A DNA stretch of 64,000 nucleotides, from the NCBI RefSeq assembly GCF_000319575.2, contig NC_021291.1:1582501-1646500 (forward strand), given 5' to 3'. The DNA comes from Spiribacter salinus M19-40 (lineage in GTDB: Bacteria; Pseudomonadota; Gammaproteobacteria; Nitrococcales; Nitrococcaceae). Below, piece by piece: positions 55,864 through 64,000 of this stretch. Made by a program: the position numbers and the translations under genes. The first letter of the stretch is position 1. Each line of letters begins with the position of its first letter. The notes beneath the pieces were generated by a model. It was given only the letters and a program-made list of their open reading frames with translations. It made no database searches and had not been told where the DNA came from.

Positions 55864-56307
55864 ATGCAGTACCTGCACACGATGGTCCGCATCACTGACA
55901 TCGACGAGTCCCTGCGCTTTTACTGCGGGCTACTCGGCATGGAGGAAATCAGCCGCCGGGACAGCGAACAAGGCCGCTTTACCTTGATCTTCCTGGCTGC
56001 GCCCGCCGACACGGACCGGGCCCGCTCCGAGGACAAGGCCCCGATGCTTGAGCTCACCTTCAACTGGGATCCAGAGAGCCTGAGTGGCGGGCGCAACTTT
56101 GGCCATCTGGCCTATCGGGTCAACGACATCTACGGCCTGTGCCAACGCCTGATGGATAACGGCGTCACCATCAACCGGCCGCCACGCGACGGGCACATGG
56201 CGTTTGTTAAATCACCGGATGGCATTTCCATCGAACTGCTGCAAAAGGGCGACCCCCTGCCAGCGCAGGAGCCCTGGACGTCAATGGCCAACACAGGTAG
56301 CTGGTAA
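55864..56307 (+). CDS. gloA: Lactoylglutathione lyase (glyoxalase I)
   Basis: Converts the glutathione hemithioacetal of methylglyoxal to S-lactoylglutathione. The 147-residue protein has the four metal ligands H5, E63, H81 and E124, in TMVRITDIDESLRFY, LELTFNW, FGHLAY and SIELLQ contexts. It follows glpK, which fits: glycerol breakdown raises DHAP, the precursor of methylglyoxal. Its TAA stop overlaps the tspO start (TAATG). Confidence 0.96.
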   Translation: MQYLHTMVRITDIDESLRFYCGLLGMEEISRRDSEQGRFTLIFLAAPADTDRARSEDKAPMLELTFNWDPESLSGGRNFGHLAYRVNDIYGLCQRLMDNGVTINRPPRDGHMAFVKSPDGISIELLQKGDPLPAQEPWTSMANTGSW

Positions 56308-56789
56308 TGAGCCGTCGGGACGGGCTTGGCCTGGCCGGCTGGACGCTGCTGGTGGTCATTACCGCCATGGGCGGCATTCTGAGCCCGCCCGGCGCGTGGT
56401 ATGCGGGGCTTGCGAAACCCCCCATGACACCGCCGGATCTGCTCTTTCCCATCGCCTGGACGGTGCTTTACCTCACGATGATCGCGGCGGCCTGGCAGGT
56501 CTGGCGACGCATCGGGCTGATCGCGGGGCTGGCCGTTTTGCTGCCCTTTGTCGCCCAGCTCGGCGCAAACGGTCTGTGGAGTATTCTCTTTTTCCAGTGG
56601 CACCGTCCCGACCTGGCGCTGGTCAATCTGGTGGTGCTACTGGCCCTGGTGGCACTCACCATCTGGCGCTTCCACCGGGTTCATCCACCCGCTGCCTGGC
56701 TGTTGGTACCGTACCTGGTCTGGCTCGGCTACGCGGGCTACCTCAACATTGGCATTATCGTGCTGAATGGCCCAGCGCCGCCGGCCTGA
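56307..56789 (+). CDS. tspO: TspO/MBR-family membrane protein
   Basis: A 160-residue five-helix outer- or inner-membrane protein binding porphyrins or sterols. The motif AWYAGLAKPPMTPPDLLFPIAWTVLYLTM (residues about 30-58) and QLGANGLWSILFFQWHRPDLAL are diagnostic. It overlaps gloA by one base, so it is coupled to the glycerol kinase transcript. Haem-related stress control is known for some members, but the role here is open. Confidence 0.9.
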   Translation: MSRRDGLGLAGWTLLVVITAMGGILSPPGAWYAGLAKPPMTPPDLLFPIAWTVLYLTMIAAAWQVWRRIGLIAGLAVLLPFVAQLGANGLWSILFFQWHRPDLALVNLVVLLALVALTIWRFHRVHPPAAWLLVPYLVWLGYAGYLNIGIIVLNGPAPPA

Positions 56790-56795
56790 GCCTGG

Positions 56796-57755
56796 TCAGT
56801 CCGCGCGAATCCGCTCCTGCCATTCCGCCTCGGTAAACTCCAACCCCTCGCGCTCCCACGGCGGCACGGGGGTAAAGATCTCCACCAGATAATCCACAAA
56901 CGCCCGCACCTTGCGCGACAAATGGCGCCGATGGGGATACAGCACGAAATAGGCTGAGCTCTCGTGGGGGTACTGCGGGAGCACCGGGACAAGCTCACCC
57001 CGGCGAATCGCGGGCATCACCAACCACGTGGATAGACGCGCCAGGCCCGCGCCGGCCAGTGCGGCCTCGTAGAGGCCATCGGCGGTATTCGCTCGAAAAT
57101 TGCCTTTCACATGCAACACGCGATGCCCGTGCTCGGGGTCTTCAAATGCCCAGTCGTTGAACTGCGAGACCTCATAGAGCGTGAGGCAGTTGTGCTCCAG
57201 CAGCTCCTCAGGGGCGTGCGGCTTGCCGTGCTGGCGGATGTACTCGGGAGACGCGCAGATGATCCGCCGGTTGACGCAAAGTCGGCGGGCAATGACGGAG
57301 GGATCTTCCATCTGCTCGCGCCATTGAATGGCCACGTCAATGCCTTCCTCAATCAGGTCGACGTGGCGGTCGGTCAGTTCGAACTCCACGTTCAGGTCGG
57401 GGTAGCGCTCAAGAAACTCGCTGATCCGCGGCAGCACCTCGACTCGGCCAAAGGCGACTGTCGCGGCCACGCGCAATGTCCCGCGCGGGTTTTCATTGAG
57501 CGCCGTGACCGCCTCTTCGGCCTCTTCGATCTCCTGGATGATCCGCGAGCAGCGATCGTAGTAGGCGTGACCGACCTCGGTGAGGCTGACCCGCCGGGTT
57601 GTGCGGTTGAACAGCCGCACCCCGAGGCGGTCTTCAAGGCGCCGAATCTGCTTGCTGACCGCCGAAGGCGTCAGGTCAAGATCGCGGGCGGCCGCGGAGA
57701 AGCTGCCCTTGTCCACGGCCCGCACAAACATGTGCATTTCTGCTGCCCGATCCAT
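56796..57755 (-). CDS. LysR-family transcriptional regulator
   Basis: A 319-residue LysR protein with an N-terminal winged helix (AVDKGSFSAAARDLDLTPSAVSKQIRRLEDRLG, about 12-44) and a C-terminal co-inducer domain (about 90-300). It resembles the DmlR/AaeR branch. It is divergent from a 54-codon gene, with a roughly 114-bp shared promoter region (57756-57869), a common layout for a LysR and its target. The inducer is unknown. Confidence 0.9.
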   Translation of the reverse strand: MDRAAEMHMFVRAVDKGSFSAAARDLDLTPSAVSKQIRRLEDRLGVRLFNRTTRRVSLTEVGHAYYDRCSRIIQEIEEAEEAVTALNENPRGTLRVAATVAFGRVEVLPRISEFLERYPDLNVEFELTDRHVDLIEEGIDVAIQWREQMEDPSVIARRLCVNRRIICASPEYIRQHGKPHAPEELLEHNCLTLYEVSQFNDWAFEDPEHGHRVLHVKGNFRANTADGLYEAALAGAGLARLSTWLVMPAIRRGELVPVLPQYPHESSAYFVLYPHRRHLSRKVRAFVDYLVEIFTPVPPWEREGLEFTEAEWQERIRAD

Positions 57756-57869
57756 CGCTTACTTATGCCTCTTGATCAACAATACTATGACGGAATGCCG
57801 GATTATCCTTTCATGGGAACAGCTTATGCTTCCTACCAACGATCTGAAACCCATCATACGAGGTGTCCC

Positions 57870-58034
57870 ATGAATCATCGCGAACTCTCGCCCGTCGAGA
57901 TTGATGCGGCCCTTCGTCAGGCCGAGGCCATCCGCAGCGCTTATATTGCCGGCGCCTGCAAGTCGATGGTCGCCCGCATCCGTGAGGGCCTCGGTCATCG
58001 GGCCGCCGCCCAGCATGGTTTGACCAGCGCTTAA
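57870..58034 (+). CDS. Small protein of 54 residues, uncharacterised
   Basis: ATG 57870 opens a short frame (MNHRELSPVEIDAALRQAEA...) preceded by GAGGTG at 57860-57865. It has one amphipathic helix with alternating Ala and basic residues, and no signal peptide or cysteine pair; a single Cys lies near residue 30. It stands in the divergent position to the LysR gene and its last 4 bases overlap azlD. I do not recognise the family. A chance frame is possible. Confidence 0.55.
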   Translation: MNHRELSPVEIDAALRQAEAIRSAYIAGACKSMVARIREGLGHRAAAQHGLTSA

Positions 58035-58360
58035 CCGAATAGTTGAGCGCCGAGCGCCCGGAGCACCCAAAGCACGATCATGCCCGCCACGAGCGTCGCA
58101 ATCGTGCCGCGGGTGCGCCAGGCCACCAGGGCCGCCACCGCCCCTGCCGCCAGGCGCGGGCCATCCAGCTGGCTCGTTTCGGTTAGCCGCACCAAGCCCG
58201 GCAGCACCAACGCAGCAAACACGGCTGGAGGCACATAGTTCAGCCCCCGCCTGATGAGATCGGGCAGTTGCAAACGCCCGCCGAAAACGATGAACGAGCC
58301 GCGCCAGAGATAGGTGCCCGCGCCGATTGCCAAAATGAGCCACCACAGCGGATCAATCAT
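58031..58360 (-). CDS. azlD: AzlD-family branched-chain amino acid transport protein
   Basis: A 109-residue membrane protein with three or four helices and the AzlD core TYLWRGSFIVFGG and LNYVPPAVFAALVLPGL. It is the small partner of AzlC in amino acid export. Its start overlaps the azlC stop by 8 bases. Substrate is not certain from sequence. Confidence 0.9.
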   Translation of the reverse strand: MIDPLWWLILAIGAGTYLWRGSFIVFGGRLQLPDLIRRGLNYVPPAVFAALVLPGLVRLTETSQLDGPRLAAGAVAALVAWRTRGTIATLVAGMIVLWVLRALGAQLFG

Positions 58361-59045
58361 CGCGCCACCACGCCTCAGCCAGCACGCCGGCGATAATCCC
58401 GGCGCTTGCCCCCAAGGTGAGGCCTAACCCCGCCGGCAGCCCCTGTCCCAGCACCGAGAGCGTGCCCGCCACGAGCGCGGCGACCGCGGCTGGGCGGCTG
58501 CGGACCGCGGGTACGAGCAGCGCCAGAAACACCAGTGGCACGATAAAGCCGAGCTCCCAGCTCGGTGGGACAGCCGTGCCCGCCCAGTAGCCAAACGCCG
58601 TTGAGAGCTGCCAGAACACCCACAGCGGCAGCGCCGCGCCCAGGTAAAACCAGTGACTCGAAGGCGGCGGCTCGTTTCCCATCACCCGGGAAATGGTGAG
58701 CGCGTAGGCCTGGTCTGTGAGCAAATAGGCCATCGGCGTGCGCCAGCGCAGTGGCAGATGCGCTAAATGCGGGCCCAGGTGGGCGCTGTACATAAGCATG
58801 CGCAGGTTGATCAGCAAGGCCGTCACGATCACCAGCACGCTGGCCGCGCCCGCGTCGATTAACTGCAGCGCGGCAAGCTGAGAGGCCCCGGCAAAGACAA
58901 TCAATGAGAAGCCCATCGTCAACTCAAAGCCGATCCCGGCATCCAGTCCGGCAACGCCCGCGGTCACGCCGAACGGCGAGATCGCCGCCACCATGGGGGC
59001 GACGGCTTTCAGACCGGTGGCAAAAGCAGCACGGCGCTGGGGCAC
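58353..59045 (-). CDS. azlC: AzlC-family branched-chain amino acid permease
   Basis: A 230-residue membrane protein with about eight helices. It begins at GTG 59045 with the family segment GLKAVAPMVAAISPFGVTAGVAG and has FAGASQLAALQLI and the NLRMLMYSAHLGPHL segment. It is the larger subunit with AzlD. The glutathione S-transferase gene lies 19 bp upstream. Confidence 0.9.
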   Translation of the reverse strand: MPQRRAAFATGLKAVAPMVAAISPFGVTAGVAGLDAGIGFELTMGFSLIVFAGASQLAALQLIDAGAASVLVIVTALLINLRMLMYSAHLGPHLAHLPLRWRTPMAYLLTDQAYALTISRVMGNEPPPSSHWFYLGAALPLWVFWQLSTAFGYWAGTAVPPSWELGFIVPLVFLALLVPAVRSRPAAVAALVAGTLSVLGQGLPAGLGLTLGASAGIIAGVLAEAWWRDD

Positions 59046-59064
59046 GGACGCGACCCGCCCCGGC

Positions 59065-59664
59065 TCAGGCGGGTGGTGGCGCGGTCTCGGCGAATGCCGG
59101 ACGCGCGGTCATGCGAGCCAGCCAATCACTGGCAGAAGGGCGCCAGTCCCGCCAGACCACTGTCTCGGGATAGCGAAAATCCAGCCAGTCCAGTGCCACG
59201 GCCGAGGCCAGATCACCAAGATCCGGATCGCCATCCCGCTCACTGTCGATCTGCTCCACCAGTGCCTGGGTGGTGCGCTGAAGCTGCTCACGGCGCCGAT
59301 TGGCCAAAGTGGTGGTGGCATCGCCATGGCGCTGCTCCACCAGCAGGCCAATCCCCGCGTCCAGACAGCCCAACGCAGCACCCAGCCGGCTATGCACCGA
59401 TTCCACGTTATCCCGGGCCATCAGCCGGGGCTCGGGATAGCGGCGCTCGAGGTAAAGCACAATGACACCGGCCTCGGTGAGGGCATCCTGCTGGTGAGTG
59501 ACAAGCGTGGGCACACGGCAGGCCGGGTTGACGGCGAGCAACTCGGCGGGCGTCTCCCACGGATCAAGAAAGTGGTAGTCCACCCGCTCGTTGAGCTGTT
59601 TTTCCAGCAACACCACACGCACCAGGCGCGCGTAGGGTGAGGTGGGTGATGTGTATAGCTGCAT
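59065..59664 (-). CDS. Glutathione S-transferase family protein
   Basis: A 199-residue cytoplasmic protein with an N-terminal thioredoxin-fold domain (MQLYTSPTSPYARLVRVVLLE, a SPY-type active site near residues 6-12, and VNPACRVPTLV with the cis-proline) and a C-terminal helical domain. ATG 59664 is used rather than the TTG one codon upstream. The substrate is unknown. It precedes azlC on the same strand. Confidence 0.88.
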   Translation of the reverse strand: MQLYTSPTSPYARLVRVVLLEKQLNERVDYHFLDPWETPAELLAVNPACRVPTLVTHQQDALTEAGVIVLYLERRYPEPRLMARDNVESVHSRLGAALGCLDAGIGLLVEQRHGDATTTLANRRREQLQRTTQALVEQIDSERDGDPDLGDLASAVALDWLDFRYPETVVWRDWRPSASDWLARMTARPAFAETAPPPA

Positions 59665-59726
59665 CAAAGCACTCCCCCGAATGATCGGCGCCTAGCATAC
59701 CCCCCGGCACGGCCGGAGCAACCCAT

Positions 59727-62700
59727 CTAGCGGTTCCGCCAGCGGCCGACCGCCTCACTGGCGTTGTGGCCCAGCATGAGCAGGCAGGGCGTGAGCACAA
59801 GCGTGAGCACAGTAGCGAACGTGAGCCCGCCGGCAATCGTCGCGGACAGCTGCGCCCACCACTGCGTCGAGGGGGCATTGAACTCGAGGTTGCGGCCGAG
59901 GAGGTCGACGTTGAGCTTGAGCACCATCGGCATCAGCCCGAGCACCGTGGTCACCGAGGTCAGCAACACCGGGCGCAGGCGCTGGGCGGCCGTGCGAATA
60001 ATGGCCTCGCGCACCGCCATGCCCTCCGCGCGCAGGGCGTTGTAGGTATCAATCAGCACAATGTTGTTGTTCACAACAATGCCGGCCAGCGCGATCATGC
60101 CCACCCCGCCCATCACGATGCTGAATGGCCGCTGGGTGATCATCAGCCCCAGCAACACGCCCGCACTCGAGAGCACAATGGCCGAGAGCACCAGCGTGGT
60201 CTGGTAGAGACTGTTGAACTGCGTGACCAGAATGATGCCCATCAGCGCAATGGACACAACAAAGGCTTGCGAGAGAAAGGCCTGCGCCTCGCGTTGATCC
60301 TCGTCCTCGCCCTTGAAGCTCACCTGCACGCCCTCCGGCGGCGGCTCGGATTGCAGTGAGGCACGCAGCGCCTGAACGCGCTCATCCACCAGTCGGCCAC
60401 TTTCCACATCCGCGCTGATGGTCAGGACGCGCTGGCTGTCGATGCGCTCAAGCGTGCCCACCTTGGGGGTGGGCACGAAGTCCACGAAGTTGCTAACTGG
60501 CACCTGACCATACTGCGTGGGCACTCGTAGTTGGCCGAGGTGATCGAGGCTGCGCTGCTCCACCGGAAAGCGCACCCGAATATCGAGCTCGTCATCGGCA
60601 TCGTCGGGGCGGTAATCAGCAATGAGCACGCCATTGGTGACTAGTTGCACGGCGTTACCCACCAGTTGGACATCGGCGTTGTAGCGGGCTGCGCGCTCGC
60701 GATCGACTTGCAGCGACCAGTCGATGCCCGGCAACGGCCGGTTATCCTGCACATCAGCAAAACCGCCGAGTTCACGCATGCGCTCACGAACGCGCTCCAC
60801 CCCCGCATCCAGTTGATCGGACAACCCGGAGAGCTGCAGCTCGATGGGCTTGGCCTGGCCCGGTCCCTGTTGCTGCTGGGTAATCTGCACACGAATCCCG
60901 GGGATGTCCCCGAGGGCGCCGCGAATATCACCCACAATGGCTTCGGCCGGGCGCCGACGGGTCCAGTCCACAAAATCGAGCTGCACAATGCCTATGGCAT
61001 CCCGTGCCAGTGACTGCCCCCCGGTGCGCGTGGGATCGGCAAAGACGCGCGTATAGGCGAACTCGACCTCGTCAAAATCGGCGAGCCGCTCTTCTACCGC
61101 GCGGACGAGTTCATCTTTTTCATAAATCGACAAATCCCCCCGGGCCTGGACCTGAACCCGGGCGTAATCCGGCTCAGTGGACGGGAAGAACTCCACACCC
61201 GCGCCGAAGCGGCCATACGCAATGTAGGTGCTAATAACCGCGGCCAACATAAAAAGGGCCACAGATCCCGGGCGTTGCAAGGCTCCGCCCAGGAAACGGG
61301 CATACGCACCACTAAAGCCCGTGAGCGTTGTCAGATCACCGCTCTCGGCGATGCGGATTCGCTCGAAATGCGCCCCCTGATGCCCACCCGGGCGCGCAAA
61401 CCACCCCCCCAGTACCGGAATAAAAATCAGCGCCATCACCAGTGATGCCGCCAGCGTGACCAGCACAGTGATCGGCAGGTATTTCATGAACTGCCCGACC
61501 AGCCCGCTCCAGAAGAGCAGCGGCACGAACACCGCGAGCGTTGTCACCGTGGCGGCGGTAATCGGCCAGCTCATGCGCTGAGCGCCATAGCGGTAGGCCT
61601 CGGTGGGCGACCAGCCCTCGGTCATGCGTCGCTCAGCCAGCTCCACGACCACAATGGCCGCGTCCACCAGCATGCCCACCACGAGAATTAGGCTGAACAA
61701 CACGACGATGTTCATCGTGTAGCCCATGGCGTGGACCGCCAGGATGCCGGTCAGAAAAGCCCCGGGAATGGCCAGGCCCACCAGCAATGCCGGGCGCCAG
61801 CCCATCACCGCCACCACCACGATCATGACCAGCACGACGGCGGTCACCACGTTGTTCTGCAGGTCGCGCAGCATGGTGCGAATGTCCTCGGAGCGGTCCT
61901 GGAGGTAGGTCACCTCCAGCGAGGACGGCCACTCGGCACCCACTTCGGCCACGATGCTGCGGATCTGGTCATTGACCTCGATGATATTGGCGCCAAGCCG
62001 CTTGGAGACCTCCAGCGTCACCGCCGGCTGGCCATTAATGCGCGCGAATTCGTTGGGGTCCTTGAACGTGCGCCGGACCGTGGCGACGTCGGAAAACGTC
62101 ACAACCCGGTCGCCATCCACTTTGACCGGCAGGCCGAGGACATCGTCCATGTTCTCGATCACCCCCGGGACCTTGACCGAGAGCCGACCCGCGCCCGTAT
62201 CGAGCGCCCCTGCCGCAATCAATCGGTTATTCCGGTCCACCAGGTTGAACAGATCAGCGTAGGAGACGTCGTAGGTCTGCATGACCCGGTCATCCACCGC
62301 TACCTCAAGCTGCTCCTCGCGATTGCCGCCGATATCCGCCTCGAGCACGCCGGGCAGCGCCTCGATCCGATCCTGCAGGTCTTCGGCCACATCGATCAGC
62401 GCGCGCTCGGGCACCGGACCCGAGAGCCCCACGGTCAGTACCGGGAAAAGTGCGACGTTCACCTCGCTCACCCGGGGTTCTTCAGCGCCCTGGGGGAGCT
62501 CGGATTTGGCGATATCCACGCCCTCGCGGACATCATCGAGGGCGCGGTCGGCGTCAAAACCCGCGTCAAACTCGAGGGTGACCGAGGCAAACCCCTCGGT
62601 TGCCGTGCCCTTGATCTCGTCGAGGCCCTCGATGCTCGAGAGTTCGCGCTCCATGGGCCGCACTAACAGGCGCTCCGCGTCCTCGGGCGAGATGCCCTCG

Positions 62701-62855
62701 TAGGCCATGGAGACGTAAATCACGGGGATATTAACGTCGGGCTCAGCCTCCTTGGGGATGTCCTGGTAGGCAATCGTGCCCATCGCCAGCACCAGGAGCA
62801 GCACCAGGGTGACCGAGCGGCTGCGACTGAACGCCGCGGCAATCAGGGCCCGCAT
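59727..62855 (-). CDS. RND-family efflux transporter, inner-membrane subunit
   Basis: A 1042-residue RND pump with twelve helices and two large periplasmic loops. The helix-4 motif LVVGMLVDAAIVVVE has D398, but A399 replaces the second Asp (D408 in AcrB). In helix 10, AcrB GLSAKNAILIVEF aligns with GIVVNNNIVLIDTY, so the proton-relay lysine (K940) is N929. The family is clear; substrate class (drug, dye, lipid) is not. Its start is five bases downstream of the adaptor stop. Confidence 0.9.
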   Translation of the reverse strand: MRALIAAAFSRSRSVTLVLLLVLAMGTIAYQDIPKEAEPDVNIPVIYVSMAYEGISPEDAERLLVRPMERELSSIEGLDEIKGTATEGFASVTLEFDAGFDADRALDDVREGVDIAKSELPQGAEEPRVSEVNVALFPVLTVGLSGPVPERALIDVAEDLQDRIEALPGVLEADIGGNREEQLEVAVDDRVMQTYDVSYADLFNLVDRNNRLIAAGALDTGAGRLSVKVPGVIENMDDVLGLPVKVDGDRVVTFSDVATVRRTFKDPNEFARINGQPAVTLEVSKRLGANIIEVNDQIRSIVAEVGAEWPSSLEVTYLQDRSEDIRTMLRDLQNNVVTAVVLVMIVVVAVMGWRPALLVGLAIPGAFLTGILAVHAMGYTMNIVVLFSLILVVGMLVDAAIVVVELAERRMTEGWSPTEAYRYGAQRMSWPITAATVTTLAVFVPLLFWSGLVGQFMKYLPITVLVTLAASLVMALIFIPVLGGWFARPGGHQGAHFERIRIAESGDLTTLTGFSGAYARFLGGALQRPGSVALFMLAAVISTYIAYGRFGAGVEFFPSTEPDYARVQVQARGDLSIYEKDELVRAVEERLADFDEVEFAYTRVFADPTRTGGQSLARDAIGIVQLDFVDWTRRRPAEAIVGDIRGALGDIPGIRVQITQQQQGPGQAKPIELQLSGLSDQLDAGVERVRERMRELGGFADVQDNRPLPGIDWSLQVDRERAARYNADVQLVGNAVQLVTNGVLIADYRPDDADDELDIRVRFPVEQRSLDHLGQLRVPTQYGQVPVSNFVDFVPTPKVGTLERIDSQRVLTISADVESGRLVDERVQALRASLQSEPPPEGVQVSFKGEDEDQREAQAFLSQAFVVSIALMGIILVTQFNSLYQTTLVLSAIVLSSAGVLLGLMITQRPFSIVMGGVGMIALAGIVVNNNIVLIDTYNALRAEGMAVREAIIRTAAQRLRPVLLTSVTTVLGLMPMVLKLNVDLLGRNLEFNAPSTQWWAQLSATIAGGLTFATVLTLVLTPCLLMLGHNASEAVGRWRNR

Positions 62856-62860
62856 CGCCC

Positions 62861-63982
62861 TTAATTCCCGCCGGAGGTCATCGGCGCCTGGCGGGCGGCC
62901 TCGGCGTCGGTCTCAGGGGTCGCCTCGTCCCGCGGAACGGCATTAACGCGCTCGCCATTGCGCACAAAGCCCTGCCCCACGGTGATCACGCGTGGCGCAT
63001 CCGGCAGGCCGGTGACATACACCCCATCGCGATCCGCGCGGACGATGTCCACGGCATGGAACACCACCGCATCATCCGCGTTCACGACTTTCACGCCCAC
63101 CTCGCCGGACTCCTCCAGAGAAAGCCAGGCCGGGCTCAGAAAAACAGCCTCCACCGACGGCTGCGGAATGCGCACTGTGGCACTCACCCCCACGGGTAGG
63201 CCGTCCGGATTTGGCGCGGCCACTTCCACCCGAAAGGTGCGCGCACCCGACTCGGCCGCACCGCTGATGTAGCGGACCTGACCGGTCAGCGTGTCGCCCG
63301 TCGCCAACTCGATCTCTGCCTCGGTACCCAGCCGAACCTTGCCGATGTCCTGCTGGGCGATGTCGGCCACGGCAATCATGGGATCGGCATCCAGCAATCG
63401 GGCCACCTCATCGCCAACGGCCAGATAATCGCCCTCGTCTACCGAACGGCGCTCCACCACCCCGCTCACCGGCGCGGTGATCCGGGTATTGGCAATGTCC
63501 TCTTCGATGCTCGAGAGCTGGGCGCGGGCCGTCTCCAGCGCGGCCTCCGCTTCATTGACCGCAATCTCGGACTGAAAACCCTCGCCCTGAAGCCGCCGGG
63601 CCGCCTGGAAATCGGCGGTGCGCTGGGCGACGCGCGCCTTGGCCTCGGCCAATTGGGCCTCCCGATCGGCCAGGTCGAGCCGCAGGATCAAATCCCCGGC
63701 GTCTACCGTGTCGCCCTCCTCGGCGAGCACCTCGATCACTCGGCCCTCCGTCTCGGCACGCACGCGCACATCGCGCTCGGCCTGCGTGTCACCCTGGCTT
63801 TCGAGGAAACGATCCACCGATTCGGACGAAAGCGTCGTTACCCGCACATCCATGCGCGCTTCCGGCTCGGACTCGGCCGCTTCCTGGGCCGGCGCATCGC
63901 TGCCATCAAACAGCCCACTCAGCATCCACAAGCCCAGCACCAGGGCGATCGACGCAGCAATAAGGTAGGACTTCAGGTTCAT
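62861..63982 (-). CDS. RND efflux periplasmic adaptor subunit
   Basis: Membrane fusion protein of 373 residues. An N-terminal hydrophobic segment (about 5-24) anchors it; no lipobox is seen. The barrel-sandwich domain has VRAETEGRVIEVLAEEGDTVDAGD and ITAPVSGVVERRSVDEGDYL flanking an alpha-helical hairpin (about 105-165). It bridges the RND pump to an outer-membrane channel. The first 18 bases of the window beyond its start (63983-64000) contain a possible stop codon of another gene. Confidence 0.92.
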   Translation of the reverse strand: MNLKSYLIAASIALVLGLWMLSGLFDGSDAPAQEAAESEPEARMDVRVTTLSSESVDRFLESQGDTQAERDVRVRAETEGRVIEVLAEEGDTVDAGDLILRLDLADREAQLAEAKARVAQRTADFQAARRLQGEGFQSEIAVNEAEAALETARAQLSSIEEDIANTRITAPVSGVVERRSVDEGDYLAVGDEVARLLDADPMIAVADIAQQDIGKVRLGTEAEIELATGDTLTGQVRYISGAAESGARTFRVEVAAPNPDGLPVGVSATVRIPQPSVEAVFLSPAWLSLEESGEVGVKVVNADDAVVFHAVDIVRADRDGVYVTGLPDAPRVITVGQGFVRNGERVNAVPRDEATPETDAEAARQAPMTSGGN

Positions 63983-64000
63983 GGCCTGTCAGTCCTGATC

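Noticed and set aside
57111-57869. Upstream part of a plus-strand frame running through the LysR gene
   Set aside because: It is antisense to the LysR gene; only the last 54 codons lie outside it and have their own ribosome-binding site.

Overview
The window is an ordinary, gene-dense, high-G+C chromosomal segment of a gammaproteobacterium. No prophage, insertion sequence, CRISPR array, rRNA or tRNA was seen. Several gene neighbourhoods match those known from Pseudomonas and its relatives: tyrS / M23 peptidase / anmK / erpA / argC; rppH-ptsP beside a HAD hydrolase; fis-purH-purD; mpl-ubiX; hemL-thiE-rubredoxin. Trehalose synthesis genes, a full glycerol uptake and catabolism locus, acidic proteins and very short intergenic gaps suggest a compact halophile of the Ectothiorhodospiraceae (Spiribacter-like). 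That placement is inference, not demonstrated. No gap between genes exceeds about 200 bp, and many neighbours overlap by 1-8 bp.

Layout. 1-4489: tyrS (cut by the left edge), M23 peptidase, anmK, erpA, argC. 4569-7802: CLC-type anion transporter, TlpA-like thioredoxin, hemJ and an Irr-like Fur-family regulator. 7804-13980: ptsP, rppH, a HAD phosphatase, a 26-nt-arm inverted repeat, a PCu(A)C copper chaperone, hemN and a DUF454 protein. 13954-22084 (minus): MAPEG protein, purD, purH, fis, prmA, cobalamin adenosyltransferase, ppa, a PPi-type phosphofructokinase and cfa. 22173-24654 (plus): a membrane protein, mpl, ubiX. 24651-31224 (minus): DedA-PAP2-LssY fusion, hemL, thiE, rubredoxin, cpdA, polysaccharide deacetylase, YfaZ-like protein. 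31302-34360: FAD oxidase, small membrane protein, MOSC protein, MTHFR-like protein. 34471-42869 (plus): YajG-like lipoprotein, otsB, GH15 hydrolase, otsA, dinB, acyl-CoA synthetase/GNAT fusion. 42882-45633 (minus): CsoR/RcnR regulator and copA. 45779-55823: glpR, glpD, a six-gene glycerol ABC transporter of the rhizobial glpSTPQUV type, and divergent glpK, followed by gloA and tspO. 56796-64000: LysR regulator, a 54-codon gene, azlDC, a glutathione S-transferase, and an RND pump with its adaptor.

How the genes work together. The glp locus imports glycerol (glpSTPQUV), phosphorylates it (glpK) and oxidises glycerol-3-phosphate to DHAP (glpD). Control is probably by GlpR at an operator on the glpD promoter, and GloA next to glpK can remove methylglyoxal made from DHAP. 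otsB, GH15 and otsA handle the solute trehalose. hemJ, hemN and hemL plus an Irr-like regulator concern haem supply. copA, its regulator and PCu(A)C concern copper or another transition metal.

I found no clearly undescribed system. The most interesting signals are catalytic-residue anomalies in recognisable families (an asymmetric GlpS/GlpT ATPase pair, an RND pump without the usual Asp-Lys relay, a CLC protein lacking the internal proton glutamate, and a metal regulator with a C-H-H site beside copA), a long hairpin at 11434-11511, and the PPi-linked gene pair.
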